A stretch of DNA of 59,958 nucleotides from Candidatus Copromonas faecavium (nom. illeg.) (lineage in GTDB: Bacteria; Bacillota; Clostridia; Lachnospirales; Lachnospiraceae). Position 1 is the stretch's first letter; each line of letters opens with the position of its first letter. Shown here in pieces: positions 1-8,189 of the stretch. A program made the translations under genes and the position numbers. The DNA is taken from positions 1 to 59,958 of the forward strand of contig DVGC01000034.1 in assembly GCA_018712915.1 (NCBI GenBank). Direction: 5' to 3'. A model generated the notes under the pieces. It was not told the DNA's origin. It made no database searches and saw only the letters and a list, made by a program, of their open reading frames with translations.

Positions 1-370
1 TTTTAATCGTTATTTTCCTTACCAATGCCGGAGCAAAATTGCTACTTATCTCCTGAGTAAACGGAACCTGCGTGGATAATCCCATGCAGTTTGCCAATGT
101 ATAGCCGGAAAAGTAGCCCACCCGCTTTCCCCTGCGCATGATATACTTATGAATAGCTACTGTATCCGGGGACAAAGACATCCGCTCACCGAAAATATCC
201 GTTTTAGGGAAATAGTATACTCCCGGCTCAAATCGGCATATGCTACCGCTGTCAGTAAGTTTTTTTAAATGATATCTAAGATTTTCTTCTGTCATCCCTG
301 GGATATCAATATCTCCAGTAAAAATAGGTTCTCCTGGAATATAATTTTCTTTCAAATATTGATATAACAT
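1..370 (-). CDS. AbiEi/DUF6088-type antitoxin-like protein, 3' part beyond the left edge
   Basis: An ATG at 368-370 opens a frame of about 123 codons that runs off the window without a stop. A good ribosome binding site (AAAGGAAAG) precedes it. The protein starts MLYQYLKENY, then has a winged-helix-like part (GDIDIPGMTEENLRYHLKKL) and a second part with GYFSGYTLANCMGLSTQVP. This matches the DUF6088/AbiEi antitoxin-domain proteins as I remember them; in type IV AbiE systems the antitoxin is followed by a nucleotidyltransferase toxin, AbiEii, which here would lie outside the window. The gene has its own promoter and a palindromic operator, as expected for an autoregulated antitoxin. Its A/T-rich composition differs from the GC-richer housekeeping genes, suggesting acquisition. 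The family call is from motif recognition; toxin pairing is inferred. Confidence 0.72.
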   Translation of the reverse strand, partial: MLYQYLKENYIPGEPIFTGDIDIPGMTEENLRYHLKKLTDSGSICRFEPGVYYFPKTDIFGERMSLSPDTVAIHKYIMRRGKRVGYFSGYTLANCMGLSTQVPFTQEISSNFAPALVRKITIK

Positions 371-384
371 AACCGCTTTCCTTT

Positions 385-413
385 CGATAAGTAAATTATT
401 TATTTACTTATCG
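385..413. repeat. Palindromic operator candidate for the AbiEi-like gene
   Basis: Perfect 12-bp inverted repeat, CGATAAGTAAAT at 385-396 and ATTTACTTATCG at 402-413, with a 5-bp spacer. It lies between the -10 box and the start codon of the AbiEi-like gene, about where transcription would begin. AbiEi antitoxins are known to repress their own promoters by binding inverted repeats, so this is the likely autoregulatory site. Confidence 0.7.
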
Positions 414-415
414 TT

Positions 416-444
416 AGTGTACTTAAAATTATTGTCTTTGTCAA
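416..444 (-). promoter_or_regulatory. Promoter of the AbiEi-like gene
   Basis: On the minus strand, TTGACA (439-444) and TACACT (416-421) are separated by exactly 17 bp. The -35 box is a perfect consensus. The palindrome at 385-413 begins 2 bp downstream of the -10 box. Confidence 0.7.
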
Positions 445-491
445 TCACATCTGATTTATTCATATTGTTTCCATCTACGTCACTATTTAAC

Positions 492-522
492 AGGACATTG
501 TGTCCTATTAATGTCCTATTAA
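492..522. repeat. Short inverted and direct repeats upstream of the AbiEi-like promoter
   Basis: AGGACA-TTG-TGTCCT forms a perfect inverted repeat at 492-506. The 11-mer TGTCCTATTAA is then repeated head to tail at 501-511 and 512-522. The cluster is A/T-rich and lies about 50 bp upstream of the promoter. It may be a second regulator site or the scar of an insertion; nothing more can be said. Confidence 0.5.
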
Positions 523-582
523 ACACAGTTTTTGAAATTCAAAGCGACATTAAAAATACCTTTCGGCGCTTTAAATGGCACA

Positions 583-612
583 TAAAAAGGCAGGATGCCA
601 TAACACCCTGCC
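583..612 (-). terminator. Terminator of the flavodoxin/hydrolase operon
   Basis: On the minus strand a 9-bp stem (arms 604-612 and 589-597, one G.T pair) with a 6-nt loop is followed by TTTTTATG. It lies 30 bp past the stop codon of the flavodoxin lipoprotein gene. Confidence 0.8.
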
Positions 613-641
613 CACATTTCTACATATTCTATTCCTGACAA

Positions 642-1430
642 TTACAGCCCCAGGCTCTCCACCCAGGCTGTCACATCTTCCTCAGAGACACTTGACCGGA
701 ATCTCATCCCTTCCTGCCAGTCTCCAGTCCCAGCCAGTTCAGCCAGCAGTTCGCCGCTTTCTCCTAATCCGGAGCTGGACGATGTACAGAATGGAATCAC
801 CGTTTTCCCTGTAAAGTCATTTGCTTCGATAAAGGTGTTTACCGGCCATGCCGCAATACCCCACCACACGGGGTAGCCTACAAACACCGTCTCGTACTCA
901 TCAAATCCTTCCACCGTTGCAGAAACAAGTTCCACATCTCTTAAGCTCTCATCCGCATGCTCCTGGGAAACACGGCTGTTGTCATCATTATAGTTTAAAT
1001 CTTCATCCGTATAAGGATCAGCAGGCTCCAGTTCAAATAAATCTCCGCCGGTTGCCTCTGCAATCACCCCAGCCACGCGCTCTGTATTTCCTGTCGCAGA
1101 AAAATATACGACCAGAGTCTTTCCTTCTGCTCCTTCTGCGCTTACTTCCTCCTCGGCATTCCCTTCTTCTGCACTGGCTTCTTCAGAAGATGTCTCCTCT
1201 GCTGCGGCCGGACTGCTTTCCGACTCAGACTCTGCCTCTGCTGTTGCCTTCGCCTCTGCTGTCATCTCTGCTTCGGTTGTAGTCTCCGATTCTGTTGTTG
1301 TCTCTGCTTCGGTTGTAGTCTCTGCCTCCTGTGTTGTACTGCCTGCTGCTTCACGATTAGAACTGCATCCGGCCAGCACCCCGGCTGCCATCACGCATGC
1401 AGCAAGAAATAATAACCCTCGTTTTCTCAT
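642..1430 (-). CDS. Flavodoxin-domain lipoprotein
   Basis: A 262-residue exported flavoprotein. The signal peptide ends in lipobox LAGC (C22), so the mature protein should be tethered to the outer face of the membrane. Residues about 30-100 are a low-complexity linker of repeated TTTEAE-like units followed by Glu/Ala/Ser. The C-terminal ~160 residues are a flavodoxin fold: the FMN phosphate loop YFSATGNTE is canonical, and GYPVWWG is the aromatic motif near the isoalloxazine ring. The ribosome binding site is AGAAGGAGGG. It is the last gene of an operon after a hydrolase lipoprotein (93-bp gap) and a soluble FMN-reductase-like protein. Flavodoxins are electron carriers; partner and reaction here are unknown. 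A paralogue is at 39967-40743. Confidence 0.85.
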   Translation of the reverse strand: MRKRGLLFLAACVMAAGVLAGCSSNREAAGSTTQEAETTTEAETTTESETTTEAEMTAEAKATAEAESESESSPAAAEETSSEEASAEEGNAEEEVSAEGAEGKTLVVYFSATGNTERVAGVIAEATGGDLFELEPADPYTDEDLNYNDDNSRVSQEHADESLRDVELVSATVEGFDEYETVFVGYPVWWGIAAWPVNTFIEANDFTGKTVIPFCTSSSSGLGESGELLAELAGTGDWQEGMRFRSSVSEEDVTAWVESLGL

Positions 1431-1523
1431 ATGGGATACCCTCCTTCTGATATTTCCTGTTCCGATAGCTCCCGCCCTGTTTCTTCCTGTTCTGCAAAAA
1501 AGCTCCGCCAGCTGGTTCCATCC

Positions 1524-2735
1524 TTAACGTGCCAGTTGTTCCTGCCAGAAATTTACCGCATCCTCCAGCCATCCATCTGCCACAGTCCCCGTTCCAAGAC
1601 CAAATCCATGGCCCAGTCCTTCATATGCATGAAACTCTGTGGGAATACCCAGGTTTTCCAGAGAATTAAGACGGCGCTCCATGGTTCGCCAGCTGGCAAT
1701 TCCATCTCTCGTTCCCACACAGGCATAGGTCGGAGCGTCCTCCGCAGACACATTGGAATATCCTGTATACTGCATAATGACGGCCGCCGCCTGGGGAATG
1801 TCCTCCCGTCCCGTCAGTTCCCACAGATATTCCCTGTTTCCTCCGACAGCCGCCATTCTTGCTCCGGCAGAACCGCCCCAGAGGGAATAGCCTTCTTTTT
1901 GAATCTGCAGCTCATCTGCATGGTCATAAAGGTATGCAATTGCCCTGGCCAGATCCATGTAAGGATCATCCGGCCGGTAAATCAAAGCAAACGCGTTATA
2001 TCCCTTCCTGCTCAGCTCCAGTGCATGAGAAAAGCTGTCGTGCATAGCGCCTACATAGTAGAAACCGCCTCCGGCATTGGTAACCGCAAACTCCTTTCCC
2101 GGCTCACCCCGGAAGAAAAACAGGCCGGTGTCCCGTTTCGACGGATCCGCTTCCATCTCTTCTTCCGAATAAAACCGATAAAAAACCGGTTCTCCGCTTA
2201 ATGCCTGGGCCTTCAGACTGTTCAGAATATCCAGCGTCTTCTCTGTCTGGATGTTGGAGTACCAGAGATAAATCTGACTGCTGCTGACTTCCTCCATGGT
2301 CAAATCATCAGGGACGTGGATGTCCACCGGAAACAGCAGACGGCCAAAATCCCCAAAAGCAGGATCAGAAATCACATCCGCTACCGTAGAATCCTTCGTA
2401 AACGCTTCAAACTCCATCTCTTCACCTTCTTCACTGTCCGATTTGTCCTCCATGGACGTTGGATTTCCCGGTGAAGCACTGCTCCCAGTGTTCTCTTCCA
2501 TGGTACTCGCTCCCGCAGTATTCGTCCCTGTAGTATTTTCTCCCACGGCGTTCGCTCCCGCAGTGTTCGTTCCCGCGGCACTTTCTCCCACAGCGCTCTC
2601 TCCCACGGTATTCGCTCCCGCAGTGTTCATTCCCTCAGCTCTCTGACAGGCGGAAAGCACAAGTCCCAGCCCCATCAAAAGGACAGCCAATCCCCTGACA
2701 CCTGTAAAAACACGTCTCATCCTCTTTTTCTCCAT
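1524..2735 (-). CDS. Alpha/beta-hydrolase lipoprotein with pentapeptide linker
   Basis: A 403-residue lipoprotein: signal peptide with lipobox LSAC (C30), then nine tandem pentapeptides of NTAGA/NAVGE type (residues 37-81), an acidic stretch and a hydrolase domain. The nucleophile elbow is GGSAG, the probable acid is in VGTRDG and the base in GLGHGFG, giving a Ser-Asp-His triad of the esterase/BD-FAE-like kind. Its substrate is unknown; an ester of a carbohydrate or peptide outside the cell is plausible. Its start overlaps the stop of the upstream reductase gene by one base (TAATG), indicating translational coupling. The pentapeptide linker, encoded by 15-bp repeats, should vary in length between strains. 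A functional analogue sits at 39003-39947 beside a second flavodoxin lipoprotein. Confidence 0.82.
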   Translation of the reverse strand: MEKKRMRRVFTGVRGLAVLLMGLGLVLSACQRAEGMNTAGANTVGESAVGESAAGTNTAGANAVGENTTGTNTAGASTMEENTGSSASPGNPTSMEDKSDSEEGEEMEFEAFTKDSTVADVISDPAFGDFGRLLFPVDIHVPDDLTMEEVSSSQIYLWYSNIQTEKTLDILNSLKAQALSGEPVFYRFYSEEEMEADPSKRDTGLFFFRGEPGKEFAVTNAGGGFYYVGAMHDSFSHALELSRKGYNAFALIYRPDDPYMDLARAIAYLYDHADELQIQKEGYSLWGGSAGARMAAVGGNREYLWELTGREDIPQAAAVIMQYTGYSNVSAEDAPTYACVGTRDGIASWRTMERRLNSLENLGIPTEFHAYEGLGHGFGLGTGTVADGWLEDAVNFWQEQLAR

Positions 2736-3196
2736 TACGAAAGAGTTTCCGCCAGCGCCTTCGCCTCTTTGCCATTGGAAGCCATTCCCATATATGTCAT
2801 GCCGTACAGAGCCGCAAACCGCTTCATTGTATACTCACCGGCCTCCAGCATCCATGTTTCCGGAGCTGCTCCCTGAAACAGGAAATAAAGTGTCTTTCCG
2901 GAAAATTCACCGGAAGATACCGGACCGTAGCACCGGTCCAGAAGGTCGCGGACGCTTCCGCAGATATTATGCCAGTAAAGAGGGGAACCGACTGCCAGAA
3001 CATCCGCCTCCCGAATCTTTTCCAGCACTTCTTCAAACTGATCATCCGGAAAACTCTGCCCATAGCTATAAACCTTGTAATCCGTCAGATTCAGAGTTTC
3101 ATATTCCCTGCCCTCCAAAAGCGTTTTGGCCAGCCCTGCCGTATGACCATTCCGATTGGGACTTCCATTGACAAACAGTATTTTTTTCGTTTTCAT
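2735..3196 (-). CDS. Flavodoxin-fold NAD(P)H:FMN oxidoreductase family protein
   Basis: A 153-residue cytosolic protein without signal peptide. The N-terminal GSPNRNGHT is the phosphate-binding loop of the NADPH-dependent FMN reductase/NAD(P)H dehydrogenase family; GSPLYWHN is the flavin-contact motif. The family reduces flavins, quinones or small electron acceptors using NAD(P)H. It is slightly short for the family, but the fold seems complete. It is the first gene of a three-gene operon, coupled by TAATG to the hydrolase lipoprotein gene. Being cytosolic while its two partners are exported, it cannot directly reduce them, so either a membrane mediator exists elsewhere or the association is regulatory. 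Ribosome binding site GGGAAGGAG, slightly far from the ATG. Confidence 0.82.
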   Translation of the reverse strand: MKTKKILFVNGSPNRNGHTAGLAKTLLEGREYETLNLTDYKVYSYGQSFPDDQFEEVLEKIREADVLAVGSPLYWHNICGSVRDLLDRCYGPVSSGEFSGKTLYFLFQGAAPETWMLEAGEYTMKRFAALYGMTYMGMASNGKEAKALAETLS

Positions 3197-3242
3197 AAAA
3201 CTTCCAGCTCCTTCCCTGTAATTCTTTTTTTCTTATGAATGT

Positions 3243-3277
3243 ATTATATTCAATTGTCCGTTTTACCGGAAGTTCCG
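3243..3277 (-). promoter_or_regulatory. Promoter and palindrome of the first flavodoxin operon
   Basis: A perfect TATAAT lies at 3243-3248 on the minus strand, 47 bp before the start codon. The -35 position (3266-3271, TTCCGG) is a poor match and is occupied by an 11-bp palindrome, CGGAAGTTCCG (3267-3277). This arrangement suggests a regulated promoter, with a factor binding over -35. Confidence 0.5.
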
Positions 3278-3351
3278 ATTTTTTTTCGAGCTTAAACCAT
3301 CAGGTTACAGCTCCTGAGAAGCGTTTTATTGAACGAGAAACATGATTTTAA

Positions 3352-3398
3352 GAAAAAGACGGAGAAAGACTCCGCCATCCGGCTTTTCTTTCTCCGTC
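3352..3398 (-). terminator. purL terminator
   Basis: Perfect 11-bp inverted repeat, GACGGAGAAAG at 3358-3368 and CTTTCTCCGTC at 3388-3398, with a 19-nt loop. On the minus strand it is followed by TTTTTCTT. It is about 160 bp downstream of the purL stop. Confidence 0.75.
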
Positions 3399-3560
3399 CC
3401 ATATTTCTCCTGCAGTTTCCTGCATTCCATTTTTCTGTCAGCCTCTGCCCGCCCTTTTATATCTGTTCCCCAGCAGGCTTCGGATTTCTTTGGCCCGCTG
3501 AGCCCTTCTTCTGTCTGCCATCCTGCAGCCAGAATTTATTTGCCAGGCTTTCGTCAGAAC

Positions 3561-6500
3561 TTATTTAAAATACTTCACGCCGCTCTCAAAGATCCGCATA
3601 TCCTGCTGGCCGGAAATGTTCTTAGCCACGGCGTCCCCGCGCCGCTCGGAATGGGCCATCTTACCATATACCCGGCCGTCAGGACTGGTGATTCCTTCGA
3701 TAGCCATATAGGAGCCATTGGGATTCCAGTATTCATCCATGGTGGGATTGCCCTTTTCGTCCACGTACTGAGTCGCCACCTGTCCGTTGGCGAACAGCTT
3801 TTTAAGCCACTCGTCGGATGCGACGAACCGTCCCTCTCCGTGGGAAACAGGATTTACATAAACTCCGCCAAGCTCTGCCTCCATTAACCATGGCGACTTG
3901 TTGGAAACCACTTTTAAGTTTACCATCTTGGATACATGGCGGCCAATGGTATTGTACGTCAGCGTCGGGGAATCTGCCTTCTGCTCCTCGATCACGCCAT
4001 CCGGCACCAGTCCCAGCTTGATCAATGCCTGGAAACCGTTGCAGACGCCAAGCACCAGTCCATCTCTTTCGTTCAGAAGAGACAGCAGCGCCTCCTTTAA
4101 GGCCTCATTACGGAAGGCAGTCGCAAAGAATTTCGCAGAACCTTCCGGCTCGTCTCCTGCGGAAAATCCGCCGGGGAACATCACAATCTGAGCCTTTTCA
4201 ATTTCTTTCCGGTAAACCTCAACGGAATCCAGAATATCCTGTGCATTTCTGTTGCGGAATACCTGTGACGTCACGTTGGCTCCGGCACGCTCGAAGACCT
4301 TTGTGCTGTCATACTCGCAGTTAGTTCCCGGGAAGATCGGGATAAACACGTTGGGCGTTCCAATCTTGTGGGTGCAGACAGCAATCTTGTCCGCACGGAA
4401 GATCTGATTGGGAACTTCCTTCTGCTCGACACCGGACTCTGTCGGGAATACCTTCTCCAACGGTGCATTCCAGGCTGCCAGTGCCTCTTCCAGGCTGATG
4501 GAAACCGGACCATATTCAAAAGCTGCCCTGTCTGTTACCTCACCGATCACCGTGTAGGTCATGGCAAGATTTCCAACCTTTCCGTCCGGTACCTCGCATA
4601 CGATATCGCCCCATCCGGGAGCAAAGAAATCTCTCGGATCCACGTTGTGCTCAATCTTCACGCCAAGATGGTTTCCAAACGCCATCTTGCTGACCGCTTC
4701 TGCCAGGCCGTTTCCTTCCACCGCATAAGCAGAGATCACATTCCCGGCCTTAATATCCTCAAACAATTTGCCGTATCCGTCCATGGCCTGTTCATAATCC
4801 GGCAGATCGTACTCGTCTTTCTTCAGTCTGAAAACCACCAGCTTATTTCCGGCCTTCTTAAGCTCCGGAGAGATTACCGTCTTCTCACTGGCCACATCCA
4901 CAGCAAAGGAAACCAGGGTTGGCGGAACATTTAATTCCTCGCCATCCTCTTCATTAAAGGTTCCGGACATGCTGTCCTTTCCTCCGATGGACGGAAGGCC
5001 AAGGCCAAGCTGAGCGCTGTAAGCGCCAAGAAGAGCTGCAAAAGGCTGGCTCCAGCGTTTGGGATCCTCGCTCATTCTGCGGAAATATTCCTGGAAGGTG
5101 AACCGGATCTTCCGGAAATCACCGCCGGCTGCCGCAATCTTCGCAACGGATGTCAGTACCGCATAAATGGCTCCATGGTAGGGGCTCCAGCTGGAAAGAT
5201 AGGGATCGAATCCATAGCTCATCATCGTAACCGTATCGGTCTTTCCCTTTAACACCGGGAGCTTTGCCACCATGGTCTGGATTTCCGTCTGCTGGAAGGC
5301 ACCGCCGTAGGGCATCATAACCGTCCCTGCACCGATGGAGGCATCAAACATCTCCACCAGTCCCTTCTGGGAGCACACGTTTAAGGAGCCAAGAAGCTTC
5401 AGCCACTTCTCTCTTACATCCGGTACATCCTGTCTGTCAAAGGGCCGTCCTTCCCGGCTGGGAACCTCAAGAGTCACCTCAGCCTCCTGATGGGCGCCGT
5501 TGGTATCAAGGAATGCACGGCTTAAATCCACGATGGTCTTTCCCCGCCAGTTCATCACCAGTCTGGGGCTCTCCGTCACCGTTGCCACCGTTACTGCCTC
5601 CAGATTTTCCTCTGCGGCATACTGAAGGAACGCCTCCACATCCTTCGGATCCACCACAACGGCCATCCGCTCCTGGGATTCGGAAATAGCAATTTCCGTT
5701 CCGTCAAGACCGGCATATTTTTTCGGCACCTTGTCCAGGTCGATAAACAGTCCGGCTGCCAGCTCGCCGATGGCAACAGAGACACCGCCTGCACCAAAGT
5801 CATTGCATTTCTTAATCAGTCTGGAAACCTCCGGACGGCGGAACATTCTCTGAATTTTACGCTCCGTGGGCGGATTTCCCTTCTGAACCTCTGCACCGCA
5901 GACCTCGATGGAAGCCTCCGTATGCACCTTGGAAGAACCAGTAGCGCCGCCGATTCCGTCACGTCCGGTCCGTCCTCCAAGAAGAATAATCACATCCCCG
6001 GGGGCAGAGGATTCACGAATCACGTTCTTTCTGGGAGCAGCTCCCATAACGGCTCCGATCTCCATCCGCTTGGCCACATAGCCGGGATGATAGATTTCTT
6101 TTACATAGCCGGTGGCAAGACCGATCTGGTTTCCATAGGAGCTGTAGCCATGAGCCGCCTCCGTCACCAGCTTTCTCTGGGGAAGCTTTCCCTTTAATGT
6201 TTCCTTCAGAGACTTTGTGGGATCTGCAGCTCCCGTAATCCGCATGGCCTGATATACATAGGTACGTCCGGACAGCGGATCTCTGATGGCTCCGCCAAGG
6301 CAGGTGGCCGCTCCGCCGAAGGGCTCAATCTCCGTCGGATGGTTATGGGTTTCATTCTTGAAGTTGATGAGCCATTCCTCAGTTTCCCCGTCGATTTCCA
6401 CCGGAACCACGATGGAGCAGGCATTGATTTCCTCTGACTCCTCCAGATCCTCCAGCTTTCCTTCGGCTCTCAGCTTCTTCATTCCAAGAACTGCCAGATC

Positions 6501-7325
6501 CATCAGGCAGACAAATTTATCGTCTCTTCCTGCATACAGAGACCGATGATCGGAAAGATACTGATGATACGTATCCTCAATGGGCTTTTTGTAATCGCCG
6601 TCTGTAAAGGTTACATTCTTTAACTCGGTCGCAAAGGTTGTATGACGGCAGTGATCGGACCAGTAGGTATCCAGAACCCGAATCTCCGTAATGGACGGGT
6701 CTCTCTTCTCCTCCTGCTTAAAATAGTTCTGAATATGAAGGAAATCCTTAAAGGTCATGGCCAGATTCATGGAACGGTAAAGCTCCTCCAGGGCAGACTC
6801 CTCCATGGAAGAAAAACCGCTTAAAATTTCCACATCTGCCGGCTCCTCAAAAACGGTTGCCAGGGTCTTGGGAATCTCTGTGGAAGCTTCCCTGGAATCC
6901 ACCGGATTGATGCAGAAGGATTTGACTGCCGCAGCCTGTTCTTCGCTTAAGGCCCCCTGAATCACGTAGGTGGTGGCCGTACGAATCACCGGCTCCTCCT
7001 TTTCGCTTAAGAGCTTCACACACTGTTCGGCAGAATCCGCTCTCTGGTCAAACTGTCCCGGCAGAAATTCCACGGAAAATACCGTGTCTCCTGCTCCGCA
7101 GAGGAAGGTTTCCTCGAAAACCTCGTCCACCGGCGGCTCGGAAAAAATCGTTCCCAAAGCCTCCTCATAAACCCGGTCGGAAATATTTTCAATATCATAG
7201 CGAATCAGCACCCGGACACCGGTCACAGTGGAAATGCCCAGATAATTTTCCAGCTCGTTTTTCAGCTCTCTGGCCTTGATGGCATACTCCGGTTTCTTCT
7301 CAACATATACGCGTCTTACGCTCAT
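3561..7325 (-). CDS. purL: Phosphoribosylformylglycinamidine synthase (FGAM synthase), single chain
   Basis: A 1254-residue enzyme of de novo purine synthesis. It converts FGAR, ATP and glutamine to FGAM in the cytoplasm. One chain holds the N-terminal PurS-like part, the two-lobed ATP-grasp-unrelated synthase core (SITEIRVLDTYWSDHCRH and THNHPTEIEPFGGA region) and a C-terminal glutaminase: FPGTNCE, the nucleophile in GVCNGFQAL, and the catalytic His in PVSHGEGRF. This is the large single-chain form, not the split PurL/PurQ/PurS form of Bacillus. I start at the ATG at 7323-7325 because GGAGGAGA sits 6 bp before it; an in-frame ATG 17 codons upstream has no such site. It stands alone with its own promoter and terminator, about 18 kb from the other pur genes. 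Confidence 0.97.
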   Translation of the reverse strand: MSVRRVYVEKKPEYAIKARELKNELENYLGISTVTGVRVLIRYDIENISDRVYEEALGTIFSEPPVDEVFEETFLCGAGDTVFSVEFLPGQFDQRADSAEQCVKLLSEKEEPVIRTATTYVIQGALSEEQAAAVKSFCINPVDSREASTEIPKTLATVFEEPADVEILSGFSSMEESALEELYRSMNLAMTFKDFLHIQNYFKQEEKRDPSITEIRVLDTYWSDHCRHTTFATELKNVTFTDGDYKKPIEDTYHQYLSDHRSLYAGRDDKFVCLMDLAVLGMKKLRAEGKLEDLEESEEINACSIVVPVEIDGETEEWLINFKNETHNHPTEIEPFGGAATCLGGAIRDPLSGRTYVYQAMRITGAADPTKSLKETLKGKLPQRKLVTEAAHGYSSYGNQIGLATGYVKEIYHPGYVAKRMEIGAVMGAAPRKNVIRESSAPGDVIILLGGRTGRDGIGGATGSSKVHTEASIEVCGAEVQKGNPPTERKIQRMFRRPEVSRLIKKCNDFGAGGVSVAIGELAAGLFIDLDKVPKKYAGLDGTEIAISESQERMAVVVDPKDVEAFLQYAAEENLEAVTVATVTESPRLVMNWRGKTIVDLSRAFLDTNGAHQEAEVTLEVPSREGRPFDRQDVPDVREKWLKLLGSLNVCSQKGLVEMFDASIGAGTVMMPYGGAFQQTEIQTMVAKLPVLKGKTDTVTMMSYGFDPYLSSWSPYHGAIYAVLTSVAKIAAAGGDFRKIRFTFQEYFRRMSEDPKRWSQPFAALLGAYSAQLGLGLPSIGGKDSMSGTFNEEDGEELNVPPTLVSFAVDVASEKTVISPELKKAGNKLVVFRLKKDEYDLPDYEQAMDGYGKLFEDIKAGNVISAYAVEGNGLAEAVSKMAFGNHLGVKIEHNVDPRDFFAPGWGDIVCEVPDGKVGNLAMTYTVIGEVTDRAAFEYGPVSISLEEALAAWNAPLEKVFPTESGVEQKEVPNQIFRADKIAVCTHKIGTPNVFIPIFPGTNCEYDSTKVFERAGANVTSQVFRNRNAQDILDSVEVYRKEIEKAQIVMFPGGFSAGDEPEGSAKFFATAFRNEALKEALLSLLNERDGLVLGVCNGFQALIKLGLVPDGVIEEQKADSPTLTYNTIGRHVSKMVNLKVVSNKSPWLMEAELGGVYVNPVSHGEGRFVASDEWLKKLFANGQVATQYVDEKGNPTMDEYWNPNGSYMAIEGITSPDGRVYGKMAHSERRGDAVAKNISGQQDMRIFESGVKYFK

Positions 7326-7387
7326 GTTCTTCTCCTCCTGAATCACATCCGGCGAAGTTTTTACTCCGCTCTCCATCCAACAGCTGC

Positions 7388-7402
7388 CGCCGCGCTGCGG
7401 CG
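7388..7402 (-). other. GC-rich hairpin in the purL leader
   Basis: CGCCGC-GCT-GCGGCG on the plus strand, a perfect 6-bp stem with 3-nt loop, lies between the purL promoter and its ribosome binding site. It has no T-tract, so it is not a terminator. It may stabilise the mRNA or affect translation. Confidence 0.45.
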
Positions 7403-7432
7403 TTTCGTTAAATGTCTTCTGGTTCTGGAATC

Positions 7433-7462
7433 ATCATATCACAAAGGATAATGATTAGTAAA
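7433..7462 (-). promoter_or_regulatory. Probable purL promoter
   Basis: TATGAT (7433-7438) and TTTACT (7457-7462) on the minus strand with an 18-bp spacer, in a strongly A/T-rich stretch about 110 bp upstream of purL. I find no convincing PurR box or purine riboswitch here. Confidence 0.5.
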
Positions 7463-7580
7463 ATTAATATCACTTATTATATTTATTATTTTTTCTAATT
7501 ACTATATAAGAATGTCCGTTCCAGGAAAATCAGCCGGACATCCGTCACCGGCACGTCCTCTGCCTTTGCCGCTTTTGGCC

Positions 7581-8108
7581 CTAAGACTGAAGGGAACGGT
7601 TGATCTCACTCATGCTTAAGGCATCCATGGTCACCTTCATGATCTCCCGGATCTCATCCTCGCTCATGCGCATCCGTTCCGCCAGCTCTGCCAGAGTTGC
7701 CTCCCGTCCCAGTTCTTCTGCCATGGCCTTTGATACCTCCTGAAGTACATTGACCCGGGCAAGCATTTCTTCCTCGATGTCGGACTCCGCCTTCTGTTCC
7801 CGCAAAACCTCCTCCATGCGGACCCGGATCCTGCTTTCCAGAAGCTTTTCAAAGCTGCCCTCAAAGCCCTCGTCCGCCAGGAGCATCAGCTCCATACTGG
7901 CCTCCTGAATCAGGTCCTGCAGAGGAACTCCCTGATTGATATAATCCTGAACGAAAAACAACGCTTTTTTCAGGTTTCCCTCAATCAGGCGTTCCCTGGC
8001 CGCCTGATTGCCCTCGCGGATCTGAGCAATCAGAAGTTTCGTTTCTTCCTCCGTACATGGCTCAATGGACGCAAGCTCCTCCATGTACACCTCATCAAAA
8101 TTGTCCAT
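7581..8108 (-). CDS. Truncated sigma-70-like protein (regions 2 and 3 only)
   Basis: A 175-residue protein resembling a primary sigma factor that ends early. Residues 37-80 align with region 2.1-2.2, including the core-polymerase contact VPLQDLIQEA (cf. LPLLDLIQEG). Residues 122-168 resemble region 3 (EELGREATLAELAERMRMSEDEI). The DNA-melting aromatic segment of region 2.3 is not recognisable and region 4, which reads the -35 box, is absent. It could be a core-binding anti-sigma-like competitor or a regulator using the region 3 helix-turn-helix. The ATG at 8106-8108 is chosen for the upstream GGGAGCG; the earlier in-frame ATG lacks a site. It is divergent from a LysR gene 81 bp away. Confidence 0.7.
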   Translation of the reverse strand: MDNFDEVYMEELASIEPCTEEETKLLIAQIREGNQAARERLIEGNLKKALFFVQDYINQGVPLQDLIQEASMELMLLADEGFEGSFEKLLESRIRVRMEEVLREQKAESDIEEEMLARVNVLQEVSKAMAEELGREATLAELAERMRMSEDEIREIMKVTMDALSMSEINRSLQS

Positions 8109-8189
8109 CGACAACACGCTCCCTTCTTTCCTCTTTTCAAACCGGCCCATTTATGATAAAATGAACGCGTTTTATAAGGAGGACTAATC

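Larger units (their letters stand above)
3197..3560. other. 364-bp spacer between purL and the flavodoxin operon
   Basis: Holds the minus-strand terminator of purL (3352-3398) and the promoter region of the flavodoxin operon (3243-3277). I see nothing supportable in 3399-3560; small open frames there lack ribosome binding sites. Confidence 0.7.

Noticed and set aside
417-638. 73-codon open frame on the plus strand upstream of the flavodoxin gene
   Set aside because: It lacks a ribosome binding site, overlaps the AbiEi-like promoter and the operon terminator, and has biased A/T-rich composition.
3399-3560. Second small gene downstream of purL
   Set aside because: Short frames without start signals; no conserved protein motif.
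7326-7580. PurR box upstream of purL
   Set aside because: No match to the Bacillus CCGAACWWT consensus; the shared ATGTCCGTTC block with the purC leader is at inconsistent positions.
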